From Clostridium_AF sediminicola (GTDB lineage Bacteria; Bacillota; Clostridia; Clostridiales; Clostridiaceae), in contig NZ_BAABMF010000005.1 of NCBI RefSeq assembly GCF_050402865.1, positions 1-64,000 on the forward strand: a stretch of 64,000 nucleotides of DNA, given 5' to 3'. The position numbers and the translations under genes are program-made. A model generated the notes under the pieces. That model worked only from the letters and a program-made list of their open reading frames with translations. It searched no databases and had not been told where the DNA came from. The stretch's first letter is position 1; every line of letters starts with the position of its first letter. Below, piece by piece: positions 52,643 through 61,677 of the stretch.

Positions 52643-54850
52643 CTACTTTTTCTTAATTAACCCATTATTGATAATTACAGCATTGTCAAAAACTCTAATA
52701 TTATTATCACAAAATTCAATTCTTATAACCTTATTATCTATTTCATTAACAATTCCATCACCAAAATATTTATGAGTTATTCTATCGCCTTTTTTAAAAG
52801 GAGCAATTTCATCTACTCCAAGATTACATTCTTTTATAAACCTTGAAGGCAAAATATTTTTCCCCCTACTTCTATTAATTATCCCTAAAAATAACTTCTT
52901 AATACTCCTTGTCATAGCAACATAAAACAATCTTCTTTCTTCTTCGATATTATCATCCAAAGAATTTTTGTGAGGTAAACTCTCTTCATTACAATTGATA
53001 ATAAATACATAGTCAAATTCCATTCCCTTAACACCATGAATTGTACTTAAAATAACTTTTTTCTCATCATCTATTTTTTCTTTACTACTCAATTTATTCT
53101 TAACTTCTTCAATATGGGACAAAAAACTAACAATATTTTTAAATTCTATAGCAGATATTTTAAATTCTTCAATTATTTCCACAAAATCATTTATATCCAT
53201 TTTAAATCTTTCACAATATTCTTTTATATAGTCCATATATTTTAAATCACTTAAGATATAATTTATAGCACCTTGTAAAGACATAATATTTAAGGACGAA
53301 ATTTCTTTCTTTAGTTTATCTAAATTTTTCATTTGATATGGATGGATTTTCTCAAAAGACATGAGTTCATCAAAGCAATCTCCTTCTAAGTAATTATTCT
53401 TTAGCTTTTCTATATGCCCTTTACTAATATACCTAAAAGGTTTGTTAATTATTCTTATAAAACTATTTTTTTCAAAAGGATTTATAGATAATCTTAAGTA
53501 CGCAATGATATCCTTACAAACGAAATGATTAAAAAAATTATATTCTTTATCAAGCATTCTAAATGGAATCCTTTTTCTAATAAAAGAGTCAATAATACTT
53601 CTACTTTCTATATTGGTTCTATAAAGAATTGTAAAATTATCATACTCAATATTAGACAATTTATATAATTTGATTATTTCTTGCGCAATAAAATTCCCTT
53701 GCTGATTTTCATCAATACTATTTATTATCTCAATTTTTGAATACTCACTTTTAAAAGCTGTCATATTTTTATTATTTCTCATTTGATTATTTCTTATAAG
53801 ATTTGTAGAAACCTGTACAATAGTTTCAGGGCATCTGTAATTAACTGATAAAAAAAGTTTCTTTCCATTGTGAAAATGTTTCCCAAAATCAACCATATAT
53901 TCTGGCTTTGAACCTCTAAATCCATATATACATTGATCCTCATCCCCTACTGCAAATAATGAGTTTTTTTCTCCAACAAACATCTTCAATATATCTACTT
54001 GTATATCATCACAATCTTGGAATTCATCAACAAGAATATTGTTAAATAAAGCTCTATATTTATTCAACAATACATTGTCTTTTCCAAAAATTTCTCTAAT
54101 CTGAAGTTGTAAATCATCAAAATCTAGAAGATTCTTTTCTTTTTTATGATCTTCGTAATTATTAAAACACCGTTCAAAAACATCATAACTAATATTAATC
54201 TTAATATTTTTATATTTATTTCCTGCTATTTTGAATTTTGATATATTATTAATAATTTCATTTACTTTATCATCATTTACTTCATCAGTATAATTTGATA
54301 GTGTATTTTTTATTAATCTAAATACTATATGCGGCTCAATTATTTTAATTTCGCCAAAATATCTTATGAGTATTTTATAAAATAATCCATGAAATGTTCC
54401 AAAAAAAGGTGGTTTGATAAACTTATTAAATTCTTTATACTTAATTTTCATATTCATTGCTGATGCTTTTGTAAAAGTAATGACAATAATGTTTTTAGGG
54501 TTTATTGATTCAAACCGCATCAATTTAATAAATTTACGATTTTCATAATATTCTTCAATATTGTTTTCTAGATAAATTTTTTTCAAAAATTCAATATCAT
54601 CTTCGGTTATCTGGTTAGGCCTTTTATCAGTATTATAAATCCTTCCAAATGTAACAAGATAGTCTGTTTTTGCAATTAAAGTTGTTGTTTTACCAGTTCC
54701 AGGACATGCAACTAAACATAAATTCTTTTCATTGGTGAATACAGCATTTAATTGTTCTTTATTCAAATTTTTGTACCTATCATAAATAATCCTATCTCTT
54801 AATTCATAATACGCATGTGATTTTTCATTACTTCTCATTTGTAATTGCAT
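52643..54850 (-). CDS. UvrD/Rep-type superfamily 1 DNA helicase
   Basis: 735 residues. Motif I CPGTGKTTT, motif II VDEFQDCD, motif III VGDEDQCIYGFRGSKPE, motif V STIHGVKGMEFDYVF and motif VI VAMTRSIKKLFLG are all present. The C-terminal GDRITHKYFGDGIVNEID is the PcrA-type Tudor-like tail. 3'-5' DNA unwinding in repair. AGAGGAAA start; a monocistron. Confidence 0.93.
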   Translation of the reverse strand: MQLQMRSNEKSHAYYELRDRIIYDRYKNLNKEQLNAVFTNEKNLCLVACPGTGKTTTLIAKTDYLVTFGRIYNTDKRPNQITEDDIEFLKKIYLENNIEEYYENRKFIKLMRFESINPKNIIVITFTKASAMNMKIKYKEFNKFIKPPFFGTFHGLFYKILIRYFGEIKIIEPHIVFRLIKNTLSNYTDEVNDDKVNEIINNISKFKIAGNKYKNIKINISYDVFERCFNNYEDHKKEKNLLDFDDLQLQIREIFGKDNVLLNKYRALFNNILVDEFQDCDDIQVDILKMFVGEKNSLFAVGDEDQCIYGFRGSKPEYMVDFGKHFHNGKKLFLSVNYRCPETIVQVSTNLIRNNQMRNNKNMTAFKSEYSKIEIINSIDENQQGNFIAQEIIKLYKLSNIEYDNFTILYRTNIESRSIIDSFIRKRIPFRMLDKEYNFFNHFVCKDIIAYLRLSINPFEKNSFIRIINKPFRYISKGHIEKLKNNYLEGDCFDELMSFEKIHPYQMKNLDKLKKEISSLNIMSLQGAINYILSDLKYMDYIKEYCERFKMDINDFVEIIEEFKISAIEFKNIVSFLSHIEEVKNKLSSKEKIDDEKKVILSTIHGVKGMEFDYVFIINCNEESLPHKNSLDDNIEEERRLFYVAMTRSIKKLFLGIINRSRGKNILPSRFIKECNLGVDEIAPFKKGDRITHKYFGDGIVNEIDNKVIRIEFCDNNIRVFDNAVIINNGLIKKK

Positions 54851-55005
54851 TGAAATTTCCTCTTATTTTCTATTATTTACATTTTTTTGTAGCACATTTA
54901 TTCTATCATATTTTTTTATATTTTTCACCATAAAAAGAATAAAAACTGTATTTTAAAATTTTATTAACATAAAAATACAATCTCATTAGTTTTTTAATTA
55001 ACATA

Positions 55006-55041
55006 ATTATTGTAATCTTATGTATTAGGTATTACAATAAT
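55006..55041. promoter_or_regulatory. Dyad in the promoter of the nicotinate phosphoribosyltransferase gene
   Basis: ATTATTGTAAT (55006-55016) and ATTACAATAAT (55031-55041) form an 11-bp perfect inverted repeat with a 14-nt centre. It fits an operator but does not match a NiaR-type site that I recall. Confidence 0.55.
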
Positions 55042-55098
55042 AATATTACTAAAATGATAGTTAATAAAAAAAGAAAAACTAGATAAGAGAGGTTTTTT

Positions 55099-56574
55099 AT
55101 GAATAATGAAATTTTTTTTAATTTGAAAAATGGTAGAAACCTAACCATGTTGGTAGATTTTTATGAGTTAACCATGGCAAACGGTTATTTAGACAATAAC
55201 GTTGGAGAAAAAATTGCATATTTTGATATGTTTTTTCGAAGAGTTCCTGATGGTGGTGGATATTGTATAATGGCAGGTGTTCAACAATTAATTGAATACT
55301 TATCCACACTAAAATTCACTAAAGAAGATATTGACTACTTAAGAAATAAAAATATTTTTTCTGATAAGTTTATACAGTATTTAGAAAACTTTGAATTTAA
55401 ATGTGATGTTTGGGCTGTACCAGAAGGAAACCCAGTTTTTCCAGGAGAACCAATCGTAACAGTAAAAGGTCCTGTAATACAGGCTCAATTTATAGAAACA
55501 ATGGTGCTATTAACTATTAATCACCAAACATTAATTGCTACAAAAGCAAATAGAATCTGCAAAGCTGCTCAGGGTAAGCCTGTAATGGAGTTTGGATCTA
55601 GAAGAGCACAAGGTTACGATGGCGCTATCTACGGCGCAAGAGCTGCCATAATCGGAGGTTGTAGTGCTACTGCCTGCACTATTGCAGAACAAATGTTTGA
55701 TATTCCTGCAATCGGTACTATGGCTCATAGTTGGATTCAACTATTTGATAATGAATATGAATCATTTAAAGCTTGGGCTAAAACTTATCCTGATAACTGT
55801 TTATTGCTGGTTGATACATATAATGTATTGAAATCTGGAATTCCAAACGCAATAAAAGTTTTTGATGAAATATTAAAACCTAGAGGTTTCAGACCAGCAG
55901 GAGTAAGAATAGATAGTGGTGATATTACCTATTTAACAAAAAATGTACGGAAAATGCTTGATAAAGCAGGTTATGAAGATTGTAAAATTGTTATTTCTAA
56001 TTCCTTAGATGAACATATTATAACCCAAGTTCTCTCAAATGGCGCAAAAGTGGATTCTTTTGGTGTAGGGGAGCGACTAATTACTGCTAAATCAGAGCCT
56101 GTTTTTGGTGGAGTATATAAACTAGTAGCAGTAGAAAAAGACAATGAAATTATCCCAAAAATAAAAATTAGTGAGAATGCTGAAAAAATAACTAATCCTG
56201 GTTATAAAAATGTTTATAGGTTATTTGATAAATCTACAGATAAAGCTATTGCAGATTTAATAACATTAAATAACGAAACAATTGATGATACTAAACCAAT
56301 TGAAATATTTAATCCAATTTATACTTGGAAAAAGAAAAAATTAACTAATTTTTATGCTAAAAAGTTACTAGTTCCTATTATAAAAAATGGAAAACCTGTT
56401 TATGAAAATCCTTCAGTAAGTCAAATTCAAAAATTCTCCAAAGAAGAAGTTGATAAACTATGGGAAGAGGTAGTAAGATTTAAAAACCCCCATACTTACT
56501 ATATAGATTTATCTCAAGACTTATGGAATTTAAAACAATCATTATTAAATAAATATGCATCTATTTATGAATAA
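55099..56574 (+). CDS. pncB: Nicotinate phosphoribosyltransferase
   Basis: 491 residues. MLVDFYELTMANGYL, EFGSRRAQGYDGAIYGARAAIIGGC and GTMAHSWIQLF (catalytic His) mark the family; it makes nicotinate mononucleotide for NAD salvage. The length is that of the longer Firmicute PncB. AGAGAGG start. A terminator follows. Confidence 0.96.
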   Translation: MNNEIFFNLKNGRNLTMLVDFYELTMANGYLDNNVGEKIAYFDMFFRRVPDGGGYCIMAGVQQLIEYLSTLKFTKEDIDYLRNKNIFSDKFIQYLENFEFKCDVWAVPEGNPVFPGEPIVTVKGPVIQAQFIETMVLLTINHQTLIATKANRICKAAQGKPVMEFGSRRAQGYDGAIYGARAAIIGGCSATACTIAEQMFDIPAIGTMAHSWIQLFDNEYESFKAWAKTYPDNCLLLVDTYNVLKSGIPNAIKVFDEILKPRGFRPAGVRIDSGDITYLTKNVRKMLDKAGYEDCKIVISNSLDEHIITQVLSNGAKVDSFGVGERLITAKSEPVFGGVYKLVAVEKDNEIIPKIKISENAEKITNPGYKNVYRLFDKSTDKAIADLITLNNETIDDTKPIEIFNPIYTWKKKKLTNFYAKKLLVPIIKNGKPVYENPSVSQIQKFSKEEVDKLWEEVVRFKNPHTYYIDLSQDLWNLKQSLLNKYASIYE

Positions 56575-56641
56575 CATCTAGATAAACTTCCACGTAAGTT
56601 TATCAATTAATTTAATTTTAGAACTGAATTCTCTCTAAAAT

Positions 56642-56670
56642 AAAAACTGCTTAACTTAAGCAGTTTTTTA
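56642..56670 (+). terminator. Terminator of pncB
   Basis: AAAAACTGCTTAA and TTAAGCAGTTTTTT form a 13-bp stem with a 1-nt loop and T-run. It may also serve the opposing small gene. Confidence 0.85.
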
Positions 56671-56692
56671 TATTAACAAAAATGTAATTAAA

Positions 56693-56908
56693 CTATATTA
56701 TTTTTTTTTGACTATCCACGTATAGCTTTTCTACATCAAAATATGCACTATACTTTTCCTCTATACTATTTTGTAATTCTGTATATTTTTCTCTATCACT
56801 ATAGACTTGTTTAAATGGACACCCCTCTCCTTCATACTCATAAAATGGACATTTTTCAAAACACTCAATACTTTCACTATAAGTGGTCAAAAACGGACAT
56901 TCATTCAC
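56693..56908 (-). CDS. Small cysteine-rich protein with repeated CPF motifs
   Basis: 71 residues, start GTG with AAAGGGTGA upstream. CPF occurs three times (NECPFLT, EKCPFYE, EGCPFKQ), giving four Cys within 30 residues, followed by an acidic helix and a Lys-rich tail. This might bind a metal or an iron-sulfur cluster. I do not recognise a named family. The upstream gap contains a diverged family-2 repeat. Confidence 0.55.
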   Translation of the reverse strand: MNECPFLTTYSESIECFEKCPFYEYEGEGCPFKQVYSDREKYTELQNSIEEKYSAYFDVEKLYVDSQKKII

Positions 56909-56934
56909 GATTACGTCACCCTTTCCTAGTTAAC

Positions 56935-57044
56935 TATAGATAAATCTTACATGAACTTAATCTATATAAGTGCAAAATCTCATGAATCAATGAATTTTGG
57001 ACATATATAGATTAATAGCTAAAGTTGTTTATCTCCTTTATATT
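56935..57044. repeat. Diverged palindromic repeat, family 2
   Basis: TATAGATAAATC opens it, AATCTATATAAGTGCAAAAT and TTTTGGACATATATAGATT form the arms, and TTTATCTCCTTTATA closes it. The same plan and length as family 2 (about 110 bp), but few bases are identical. Confidence 0.5.
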
Positions 57045-57190
57045 TATTATATTACATTTTTTGGTATATTTAAATATCTTTTTTCATTTTATTTACTATT
57101 TTACATTTGTAAGGATTTTTTTTTTGAATAAGGGAATAATAGCTATGTGGTATTATAGTCAGCAATCAGAAAATAAATAGAGGTGATCTT

Positions 57191-57541
57191 ATGAATGTAA
57201 CCAGTAATTCTTTAGCTTACTTTTTTTTAGGCTTTTTTTTAATAACCTTAGCTTTTTCCTTATACTTTAAGGTTTTATTTATTAGAACTAATCCTGGAAA
57301 CAAACATAGAGATAATATTATAGGAAATATGAAAGACCCCATTTCTTGGAGAAGTAGAAATAATAGGATGTCATATATTTCGATATTTTGGTCAGCTATA
57401 TCTTTGGCTATTTTTATTTATCTAAAATTTTTCAAAACGTCAGGATTAATAAATATAATTTATGTTTTTTCTTACATGGCTATTGCTGCTATCTCTATAA
57501 TAGCTTTAGGTAAGATAAAAAAAAGAGGAAGACAAAAGTAA
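57191..57541 (+). CDS. Hypothetical membrane protein, 116 residues
   Basis: Three hydrophobic segments (about 8-30, 60-80 and 85-105) and a basic tail GKIKKRGRQK. The central loop ISWRSRNNRMSYI is basic, so it probably faces the cytoplasm. GAGGTGAT start. No family recognised; a convergent terminator follows. Confidence 0.7.
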   Translation: MNVTSNSLAYFFLGFFLITLAFSLYFKVLFIRTNPGNKHRDNIIGNMKDPISWRSRNNRMSYISIFWSAISLAIFIYLKFFKTSGLINIIYVFSYMAIAAISIIALGKIKKRGRQK

Positions 57542-57566
57542 ACCAAGAAATCATTTTCTTGGTTTA
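57539..57566. terminator. Bidirectional terminator
   Basis: AAACCAAGAAA and TTTCTTGGTTT form an 11-bp stem with a short loop and T-runs on both strands, overlapping the stop codons of both flanking genes. Confidence 0.85.
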
Positions 57567-58808
57567 CTTTATTTCTTGTATTCTACTATTTAACTCATAT
57601 GTATATATTGCCCTTCCTAATTTTGCTAGAAAAGGTATACCTATATTGCTATAGTTATATTTATTATCGTTAAAAATATTATTTTCATTACAGTATATTA
57701 CACTAGTCAATAAAAACTCTACATCATGTTTTTCATCAACTATGTAAGCATTATCTATAAGATATCCATATGCACTTCCAATTTTATTATATATCTTTAT
57801 ATAGTCAGGAATTTCTTTATCTGAATCCCCATATATAAAGTATTTAACAAAACTATCTTTATAGTTATATCTAGGATTATCACACTGTGAGGGTACCATA
57901 CACATATATTGTTTTAGAAAATCAAAATCATCTTTTGATAAATTAAACTTTTTATTTTCTTCAATATAATCCGGGAACATTATTGCTTTCATCACTTCTT
58001 GCAAACACTCTATTGAAATATAATTTGATTTAGAAAAATTCTTCGATGATTTAATATATTTATTATTTCTATAATATCCTATTCCTTTATTCAATCCTTC
58101 TAAGTTTTCATTAATATATGAGTTCTCATTAAAAACCATAGGTTTATCATAAATTACGTTGTTATTGTTATAGAACCTAAAAGAATTTGTATATTTGTTT
58201 TCATTGTAGGATGTAGGATTCCCTAATCTATGTAAAACCAAAAAATCTTTATACCCCTTTTTCCACATAGTTTCATTGTAATATTGTTGACCTAAAAATT
58301 CATATAACCTATCATAACTATTATTATCACTGACAACAAGAACTTTTTTTATAAAATTAGCTATAGTAGGAAGTCCATCTTTTGTCCCTATATCTTTACT
58401 CTGAGATTTTTGACTCCATCTATCTTTTCCTACTTTTAGCGGAGTATCCTTATTTAGCCCTTCTATATTTAAATTGTTTAATTTTTCTAAAGCTAGTGCA
58501 CAAGCAGATAGCTTTATAGAGCTCGCTGGGTAAAAATATTGATTACTATCTACATTATAAGAATGTGTAGTAAAGCATGGGCGATTTAATCCATCTCTTT
58601 TTATTCTTGTATAAAGAACTTGAACTTCATATTTATCTTTATTGATCAAAATATTATAAAGATTATCATCTGCATTATCTAAAATCTTTTCGATAAGATT
58701 TTTATCATATACTTCTCTTCCATAAGCAGAGTTGAAAATAATATTACCAAAGATAATTATATAACACATTGTAATTAAAAAAACTCTGTAAATTTGCTTT
58801 TTTTTCAT
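57564..58808 (-). CDS. Exported beta-lactamase-like serine hydrolase
   Basis: 414 residues with an N-terminal signal anchor (about 6-28). SxxK is ASSIK (Ser96, Lys99), the SDN motif is VSDNNSYDRL, and the usual KTG appears as NKIGSAYG, so the middle residue is changed to Ile. This places it in the class A beta-lactamase/serine hydrolase fold, not evidently a resistance enzyme. It probably acts on a wall peptide or ester outside the cell. AGGAGG start, alone on its strand. Confidence 0.82.
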   Translation of the reverse strand: MKKKQIYRVFLITMCYIIIFGNIIFNSAYGREVYDKNLIEKILDNADDNLYNILINKDKYEVQVLYTRIKRDGLNRPCFTTHSYNVDSNQYFYPASSIKLSACALALEKLNNLNIEGLNKDTPLKVGKDRWSQKSQSKDIGTKDGLPTIANFIKKVLVVSDNNSYDRLYEFLGQQYYNETMWKKGYKDFLVLHRLGNPTSYNENKYTNSFRFYNNNNVIYDKPMVFNENSYINENLEGLNKGIGYYRNNKYIKSSKNFSKSNYISIECLQEVMKAIMFPDYIEENKKFNLSKDDFDFLKQYMCMVPSQCDNPRYNYKDSFVKYFIYGDSDKEIPDYIKIYNKIGSAYGYLIDNAYIVDEKHDVEFLLTSVIYCNENNIFNDNKYNYSNIGIPFLAKLGRAIYTYELNSRIQEIK

Positions 58809-58870
58809 TTAAAACCTCCTAATAATTAGTATACCCATCTTATTTATTTTTACAGAGTAAATATGCACTT

Positions 58871-59473
58871 TTATTCCATTTTTATTATTTCTATAAATCT
58901 TTTTATAATCAAAGCAGTAAAACCCCAAATCACATAATCATTATACCTATAAAAATATTGTATTTGTTTTCTCTTACTAAAGTTATAGTTTTTGCCTCCA
59001 TGAATTAAATCAAAAGGAAAATCATACCTAAACTCAGGAACTAATTCCATCCAATATTCTTTAGGTTCATTGTCCATAAAAAACTTAAGTGGAACATAAA
59101 AGATATGATCAACTTCATCTAAATTGGGTTGCCTTATTTTTTGTGTTAATTCGCCAACGAAAGAATAAATAATACTGTTATACGCACTAATAAAATAATC
59201 CATTGTACCAACTTGTTTAATAGATTTCTTATCTATATTTAATTCCTCCATAGCTTCCCTTATAGCTGCCGCTTTAGGAGATTCGCCTTCTTCGATGGCG
59301 CCACCAGGTAAACTAATATCGCCTGGTTGACTATTTAAAGTTAATGCTCTTTTTTCAAAAACTATGTTTAACTCGCCATCCAAATTTATTAATAAAATCA
59401 TAACTGAGCTCTTTCTATACCTACCAATCATTTTAGGTTTTCTTTCATTAAATTTGTCAAAAATTTTTTTCAT
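58871..59473 (-). CDS. NUDIX hydrolase (CoA pyrophosphatase-like)
   Basis: 200 residues from the ATG at 59473 (AGGTG six bases upstream). NUDIX box GGAIEEGESPKAAAIREAMEELNI is complete, preceded by LPGGA and followed by DEVDHIFYVPL, matching the NudL/CoA-pyrophosphatase group. It cleaves a nucleoside diphosphate-linked compound, probably CoA, in the cytoplasm. Confidence 0.9.
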   Translation of the reverse strand: MKKIFDKFNERKPKMIGRYRKSSVMILLINLDGELNIVFEKRALTLNSQPGDISLPGGAIEEGESPKAAAIREAMEELNIDKKSIKQVGTMDYFISAYNSIIYSFVGELTQKIRQPNLDEVDHIFYVPLKFFMDNEPKEYWMELVPEFRYDFPFDLIHGGKNYNFSKRKQIQYFYRYNDYVIWGFTALIIKRFIEIIKME

Positions 59474-59594
59474 GTTTTCACCTACCAAAATTAGTTTTTA
59501 ATTTTTCTTAAACAAAGGCATTATTTATTGTAAAGCGCCTTTATTTAGATTATACTAGAAAAGACAAAAAAATTATATTTGGGAGAGATTAATT

Positions 59595-60938
59595 TTGAGA
59601 CAAAAAATATTATCTTTATTTATAACTTTAGCTATTTTATTATCTTTTAGTATGCCTGTATTCGCTGAAAATGCCACACTACCTCAAATTCAAGGAGAAT
59701 CAGCAATAGTAATAGATGTACAATCTGGGGAAATAATTTACGCAAAGAATGCTGATAAAACTCCAATGTACCCTGCAAGTATCACAAAACTTTTAACCGC
59801 CATACTTCTTGCAGATAATTCTCAACCAACTGATATCATTGAATACACTAAAGAAGCTGCAAAGGAACCTGCATATTCACTTTATAACATAATACCTGTA
59901 AAAGTTGGAGACAAAATGAATGCTGATAATCTTATGAAAGCTTTAATGATATATTCAGCCAATGATTCTGCTGTTATGGTTGCTAATCACGTTTCAGGAA
60001 CTAAATCAGATTTTATAACTTTAATGAATGAAAAAGCTTCTGAACTTGGTTTAAAGAATTCTAGTTTTGCAACAGCAAATGGACTTGATAAAAATACTAA
60101 TAATCACTACACTACTGCATATGATATAAGTATTCTTCTTAGAGCTGCTTACGAGAACAATTGGATAAAAGAAACTATGAAAATGCCTTCTAGTAAAATT
60201 GCTATGACTAATGGAAATTCTGCAACTGAGCCTAATAGAAACAAGCTAATTGGAAAAACTTTAAGCAAAGACTATTTAAATGAACTTGGTATAAAGTTAG
60301 GAGAAGAAACAGCTTCAAATGCAATTTGTGTCGGAGGTAAAACCGGGTTAACTAATAAAGCTGGTAGATGTTTAACTGCAATGTTTGAAAAAGATGGCAG
60401 ATTATTAGTTGGAGTTGTCTTAAATTCTGTTTATGACAGTGAAGACCTTACAGTTTTCAAAGATATGGCTAAAATAATCAATTGGAGTTATGGCGCTACA
60501 AAAGATACCTTTAAAGTCAATAATGTTGAATACAAAAATAATGCTACTATTAAAAATGTAGAACTAAACTATAAACCATTATTTTTTATTGGTCCACAAA
60601 AAAGTGTTACATTACCTCTTGTAATTAAAGAAAATATCACTTTCTATAATAATGAAATTAATACCGCAGAAATTACTGAAACATTTAATATTGGAGAAAT
60701 AAATCCTTGGAGCTTAAATAAAGACTCTAGTGTAGGAACTTTAACAATAAACCAAAGAGAATTAACTAATTCCTATGAATTGTATCCTACTATATCAACT
60801 AATGACATTATTATGTCAAATAAATTTATATATGTAGGTGTTGCTATCGGATTATTGTTTATATTTATACTATTGATATTTTTAATAAGGTCTGCAATTT
60901 CAAAAAAAGATCGTAAAAGAAGAAAATATAGATACTAA
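59595..60938 (+). CDS. D-alanyl-D-alanine carboxypeptidase (penicillin-binding protein, DacF type)
   Basis: 447 residues. Signal peptide (about 1-25), then SxxK as ASITK (Ser62, Lys65), SAND and KTGLT, the three active-site motifs of S11 peptidases. A C-terminal membrane helix (about 415-437) and basic tail anchor it. It trims pentapeptide stems in the wall. The start is TTG with GGGAGAG upstream. A terminator and a family-1 repeat follow. Confidence 0.95.
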   Translation: MRQKILSLFITLAILLSFSMPVFAENATLPQIQGESAIVIDVQSGEIIYAKNADKTPMYPASITKLLTAILLADNSQPTDIIEYTKEAAKEPAYSLYNIIPVKVGDKMNADNLMKALMIYSANDSAVMVANHVSGTKSDFITLMNEKASELGLKNSSFATANGLDKNTNNHYTTAYDISILLRAAYENNWIKETMKMPSSKIAMTNGNSATEPNRNKLIGKTLSKDYLNELGIKLGEETASNAICVGGKTGLTNKAGRCLTAMFEKDGRLLVGVVLNSVYDSEDLTVFKDMAKIINWSYGATKDTFKVNNVEYKNNATIKNVELNYKPLFFIGPQKSVTLPLVIKENITFYNNEINTAEITETFNIGEINPWSLNKDSSVGTLTINQRELTNSYELYPTISTNDIIMSNKFIYVGVAIGLLFIFILLIFLIRSAISKKDRKRRKYRY

Positions 60939-60966
60939 AAAAGATTCCTGAGGGAATCTTTTTTAG
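60937..60966 (+). terminator. Terminator of the carboxypeptidase gene
   Basis: AAAAAAGATTCC and GGAATCTTTTTT around loop TGAG, then TTTAG. Confidence 0.9.
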
Positions 60967-61200
60967 TTTACAGTTATCAGTGTACAGTTGACAGTATAGG
61001 ATGATTTTCTTTCAGAAAATCTTACATCTAAGGCTTTATTAGCTTCGCTAACAGGAATAAGAATCTTATTCTAACACAAAAGGAAAATTAATTTTGATCT
61101 TTATAAAGTAAAAACATCCTTGACTTATCACTTACAACTAATTTCGGGCTTTCGTTTCCGAAAGCTTCCTTTACGGTCAACTGAAAACTGTCAATTGTTA
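60965..61200. repeat. MITE-like repeat, family 1
   Basis: Left end TTACAGTTATCAGTGTACAG, right end ACTGTCAATTGTTA, with the core TTTATTAGCTTCGCTAAC then GGAATAAG. A hairpin GGGCTTTCGTTTCCGAAAGC sits near the right end. It fills the gap before the ArsR regulator. Confidence 0.75.
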
Positions 61201-61259
61201 AGTATAAAAACTCCCCTTACGCTATTAGTTATTTTAATAACAAAATAGTAGTTAATTTA

Positions 61260-61288
61260 TTGACAAACATATTAATATATCGTAATAT
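61260..61288 (+). promoter_or_regulatory. Promoter of the ArsR/CoA-disulfide-reductase operon
   Basis: TTGACA at 61260-61265, a 17-bp spacer and TAATAT at 61283-61288. The operator dyad lies just after it. Confidence 0.6.
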
Positions 61289-61298
61289 TATAATATAA

Positions 61299-61330
61299 CA
61301 ATATTCAATTATTTGAATATAATAATATTG
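61299..61330. promoter_or_regulatory. Operator dyad with ATTC-N8-GAAT core
   Basis: ATATTCAA (61301-61308) and TTGAATAT (61313-61320) form a perfect 8-bp dyad with a 4-nt centre; the central part is ATTC, eight bases, GAAT. Wider arms CAATATT and AATATTG extend it to 61299-61330. It lies downstream of the -10 box, where repressor binding would block transcription. ATTC-N8-GAAT is, as I recall, the motif of the persulfide-sensing ArsR proteins SqrR/BigR. Confidence 0.65.
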
Positions 61331-61376
61331 TAATTTAATGTTTCTTCTAAAAAAAATTCTTGATAGGGTGGTAAGC

Positions 61377-61658
61377 ATGGACAATAATTTTGAAATCTAT
61401 ACTGAAAAAACTGATCTTTTAAAAGTGCTAGCTCATCCTGTTCGGATATGTATTATAAAAGGTTTACTTGAAAAAAAACATTGCAATGTTAATACAATGC
61501 AAGCTTGCCTTCAAATACCTCAACCTACTGTTTCAAGGCATTTACAATTACTAAAGCAAGCAGGTGTTGTAAAAGGGAATCGTAAGGGTACAGAAGTACA
61601 ATATACCCTGTCAAATAATAAAATCGAAAAAATTATAAAAGTTTTGTTTGAAGATTAA
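61377..61658 (+). CDS. ArsR family regulator, likely sulfur-responsive
   Basis: 93 residues from the ATG at 61377 (GGGTGG upstream). Winged helix with VLAHPVRICIIKGLL and the recognition helix IPQPTVSRHLQLLKQAGVV, then wing KGNRKGTEVQYTL. Cysteines at 25, 36 and 44, no Cys near the C-terminus. The QPTVSxHL helix and the gene it controls suggest the SqrR/BigR/CstR-like sulfide sensors, though their second C-terminal Cys is missing here. It would bind the ATTC-N8-GAAT dyad in its own promoter. Confidence 0.85.
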   Translation: MDNNFEIYTEKTDLLKVLAHPVRICIIKGLLEKKHCNVNTMQACLQIPQPTVSRHLQLLKQAGVVKGNRKGTEVQYTLSNNKIEKIIKVLFED

Positions 61659-61677
61659 TTATCCAAGGAGGTTTATT

